From: Candidatus Pacearchaeota archaeon
GTDB lineage: Archaea; Nanoarchaeota; Nanoarchaeia; Pacearchaeales; GW2011-AR1
DNA length: 7,133 nt
NCBI GenBank assembly: GCA_002690445.1
Contig: NZER01000510.1
Coordinates: forward strand, 1-7,133
Direction of reading: 5' to 3'
In this document: positions 5,683 to 7,133 of the stretch, piece after piece
How positions within the stretch are numbered: position 1 is the first letter of the stretch
How the letters are laid out: each line of letters starts with the position of its first letter
Position numbers and translations under genes: made by a program
The notes under the pieces: model-generated
Database searches by the model: none
Told to the model about the DNA's origin: nothing
The model's input: the letters and a program-made list of their open reading frames with translations, nothing else

Positions 5683-7133
5683 ATGAGCATATTTGATCAA
5701 CAGCAAGATCTAGAAAATTTTCCAGATGAGTTGCTGATACAGATGGGTCAGCAACCTGACCCACGCTATCCATCGTATCTCGTTATTGCCGAAATCGAAC
5801 GCAGAAGAGATATGCGGCAGAGGCATGAGGCCGAGATGGCGAAACATCAGGCTGCTAATCCGCCTGATATCGCGACCCAACGCATAGCTGAGTTAGGCGG
5901 CATTGCTGGTGTCGATCCTGCTATGGGTCAACAGCCTCCCCCCGAAGAGATGGTCGCACTCCAGGGTGGCATAGCTGGAGGACCTCCTCCGGGCATGGAG
6001 CAGATGGGTGGACCTCCTCCGGGCATGGAAGGCCAGCCCCCGATGATGGCCTATGGCGGACTGATTCCTGGCTATCGGCACGGCGGCCCACACCCTGACC
6101 CTGATCAGGGCTTGTATAGCGAGAACCTACCGGGCACTGAGGATTACGAACGAGAAGGCCTCTTCGGTCGTGCGATAGATTTTGGTCAGGATCAACTTTT
6201 TGGTGAATCCGCCGCTAGAAGACGGGAGGCCGCTGATAGGAGGAGGGAGTTGGCGAACGCCTACATCAACACCTCGCCTGAAGAGATGGCGTTACTAACT
6301 CCAGAGCAGAGACGAGAGCGAGAGGAAGCCATGACGGAAATGGCTATGAATATTCTGCCCATTGGCGGCGTAGCTAGTCGAACAAGGGCTGCGGCTGGAG
6401 CAGCCAAGTCTGTTTTAGGCCCCACGGCTAGTCGCGTGGCTGGTGCTGTTGGCAAATACGTGCCTGGTGCTGCAAGAAGGGCTGGTAGAGAGACGCTGGA
6501 AGCCGCTAGAGCAAGGGTGGCTAACTTACCCAAGAGCGCACCGGCAGCAGATAGACACGCTGCTAATGAGGCATTGAGGATGGCGGAAACAGCAGCGTCT
6601 GATTTTGCGAGTGGGCTGGGGCGCTTGCGGCCATCGTGGCTGCGGTCAGGTAGTCGGACGGTACAAGGTCTTAGGCGGCAAGTGGAACAGACAGCTAAGG
6701 TTGCCGAAGAAGCCGCAGAAGCTGCCGTTGGCGCACACTCACAGAGCAATTTGGTCAAGCTGGCTAAGGCTACCGCTGATGAAGCGGCGGCTGCGGCACA
6801 GAGGCTTAAGGATGCGATAGGCCCCGCAGCTACTCCGGGGCGTCTGCGTCGAGCCACAAGTGGGGTAGCTAGTCTCTTAAATCCTTTTAAACACCCGTAC
6901 CTGACCGGTGGCGCCACATTGGGTACAGCCGCTTACATGGGAGGAGACGAGCCTGGAGGCGATCCTTGGTTTGGTAAAGAAGAGCGTTCTGGGGCACAGA
7001 TTCTTACTGAACACTTGGGTGAGGGGTTGGTGGACTTAGGTGCGTTTGGTATTCGTCAGTTTGATAGGTTCTCCCCATTCGATACTTATCTTGGAGACTG
7101 GGCGCGGGGTCGCGGAGGAGATGATGATGATGA
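5683..7133 (+). CDS. Phage structural-region protein with Ala-rich helical C-terminal half, 3' end outside window (partial)
   Basis: Open from ATG 5683 to the right edge with no stop (483 complete codons). GGGGAG at 5672-5677 lies 5 bases before the ATG, so the start is well supported; it begins 29 bp after gene 2. Residues 1-75 form a charged helical module (LENFPDELLIQMG, PRYPSYLVIAEIERRRDMR, IATQRIAELGGIAG) that resembles a domain I recall from environmental phage structural regions, function unknown. A Pro/Gly/Met linker with two GGPPPGME repeats follows (about 99-115), then YGGLIPGYRHGG (124-135), shared with gene 1. Residues about 222-270 are Ala/Gly/Val-rich with spaced arginines and could be an amphipathic or membrane-interacting helix. 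Residues 334-379 are an Ala/Glu/Lys helix. Around 398-421 lies LLNPFKHPYLTGGATLGTAA, mildly hydrophobic. The visible end is GGDDDD. There is no cysteine or recognisable enzyme motif. Confidence 0.88.
   Translation, partial: MSIFDQQQDLENFPDELLIQMGQQPDPRYPSYLVIAEIERRRDMRQRHEAEMAKHQAANPPDIATQRIAELGGIAGVDPAMGQQPPPEEMVALQGGIAGGPPPGMEQMGGPPPGMEGQPPMMAYGGLIPGYRHGGPHPDPDQGLYSENLPGTEDYEREGLFGRAIDFGQDQLFGESAARRREAADRRRELANAYINTSPEEMALLTPEQRREREEAMTEMAMNILPIGGVASRTRAAAGAAKSVLGPTASRVAGAVGKYVPGAARRAGRETLEAARARVANLPKSAPAADRHAANEALRMAETAASDFASGLGRLRPSWLRSGSRTVQGLRRQVEQTAKVAEEAAEAAVGAHSQSNLVKLAKATADEAAAAAQRLKDAIGPAATPGRLRRATSGVASLLNPFKHPYLTGGATLGTAAYMGGDEPGGDPWFGKEERSGAQILTEHLGEGLVDLGAFGIRQFDRFSPFDTYLGDWARGRGGDDDD
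5977..6029 (+). repeat. 30-bp period repeat (GGPPPGME)
   Basis: Bases 5980-5999 are identical to 6010-6029. The protein reads GGPPPGMEQMGGPPPGMEGQ, a flexible Pro/Gly/Met linker between the N-terminal module of protein 3 and its GGLIPGY motif. Confidence 0.9.
6052..6087 (+). repeat. GGLIPGY motif, gene 3 copy
   Basis: This encodes YGGLIPGYRHGG directly after the Pro/Gly/Met linker of protein 3. It matches the gene 1 copy at 9 of 11 core residues, with mostly third-position DNA differences. Confidence 0.75.
6238..6252 (+). promoter_or_regulatory. Possible internal ribosome binding site and TTG start in gene 3
   Basis: AGGAGG (6238-6243) followed 6 bases later by an in-frame TTG (6250-6252) could start a shorter product beginning ANAYINTSPEEM, lacking the N-terminal module. 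The purine run also encodes Arg-Arg-Arg-Glu, so chance is a fair alternative. Confidence 0.2.

Noticed and set aside
6261..6917. 218-residue reverse-strand open frame
   Set aside because: It lies wholly opposite the third gene, which has a clear Shine-Dalgarno and a sensible domain layout. The reverse translation is Ala/Ser/Leu-rich, as expected from the complement of GC-rich Ala/Arg codons.

Overview
The window looks like part of the structural (virion morphogenesis) region of a tailed bacteriophage, most likely an uncultured environmental, probably aquatic, phage. The evidence is tight packing of three long genes on one strand, a 20-bp gene overlap and a 29-bp gap with a good ribosome binding site, and proteins dominated by Gly, Ala, Gln and Pro with internal repeats. 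Several segments also resemble a class of uncharacterised proteins I remember from environmental phage genomes (recollection, not a search). There are no RNA genes, insertion elements, CRISPR arrays, integrase or replication genes. Host and phage genus cannot be read from the sequence.

Layout. (1) 1-2526: a gene entering from the left edge (at least 841 codons). It is modular, with a cationic glycine-rich segment, Gly-Gly-X-Ile motifs, proline linkers, an acidic helical segment and a conserved-looking C-terminal domain. (2) 2507-5653: a 1048-residue protein. It has a repeat-bearing N-terminus, a glycine/glutamine-rich linker, a central module around YMSQY...GAFGGLRQGV, and about 260 residues of almost pure Gln/Ala/Gly. 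(3) 5683-7133: a gene leaving through the right edge (at least 483 codons). It has a charged N-terminal module, a Pro/Gly/Met linker and an Ala-rich helical C-terminal half.

The three products share short motifs. IGRASGGIIGL occurs in products 1 and 2, and GGLIPGY followed by two residues and GG occurs in products 1 and 3. The DNA copies differ mostly at synonymous positions, so the motifs look maintained by protein-level selection. I see no cysteine in any of the roughly 2,370 visible residues. My inference is that these are co-assembled virion proteins. A possible analogy is the tandem ejection/internal virion proteins of podoviruses, but no enzyme domain or named family proves this.

No stretch over 300 bases lacks a gene; the only intergenic DNA is 5654-5682.
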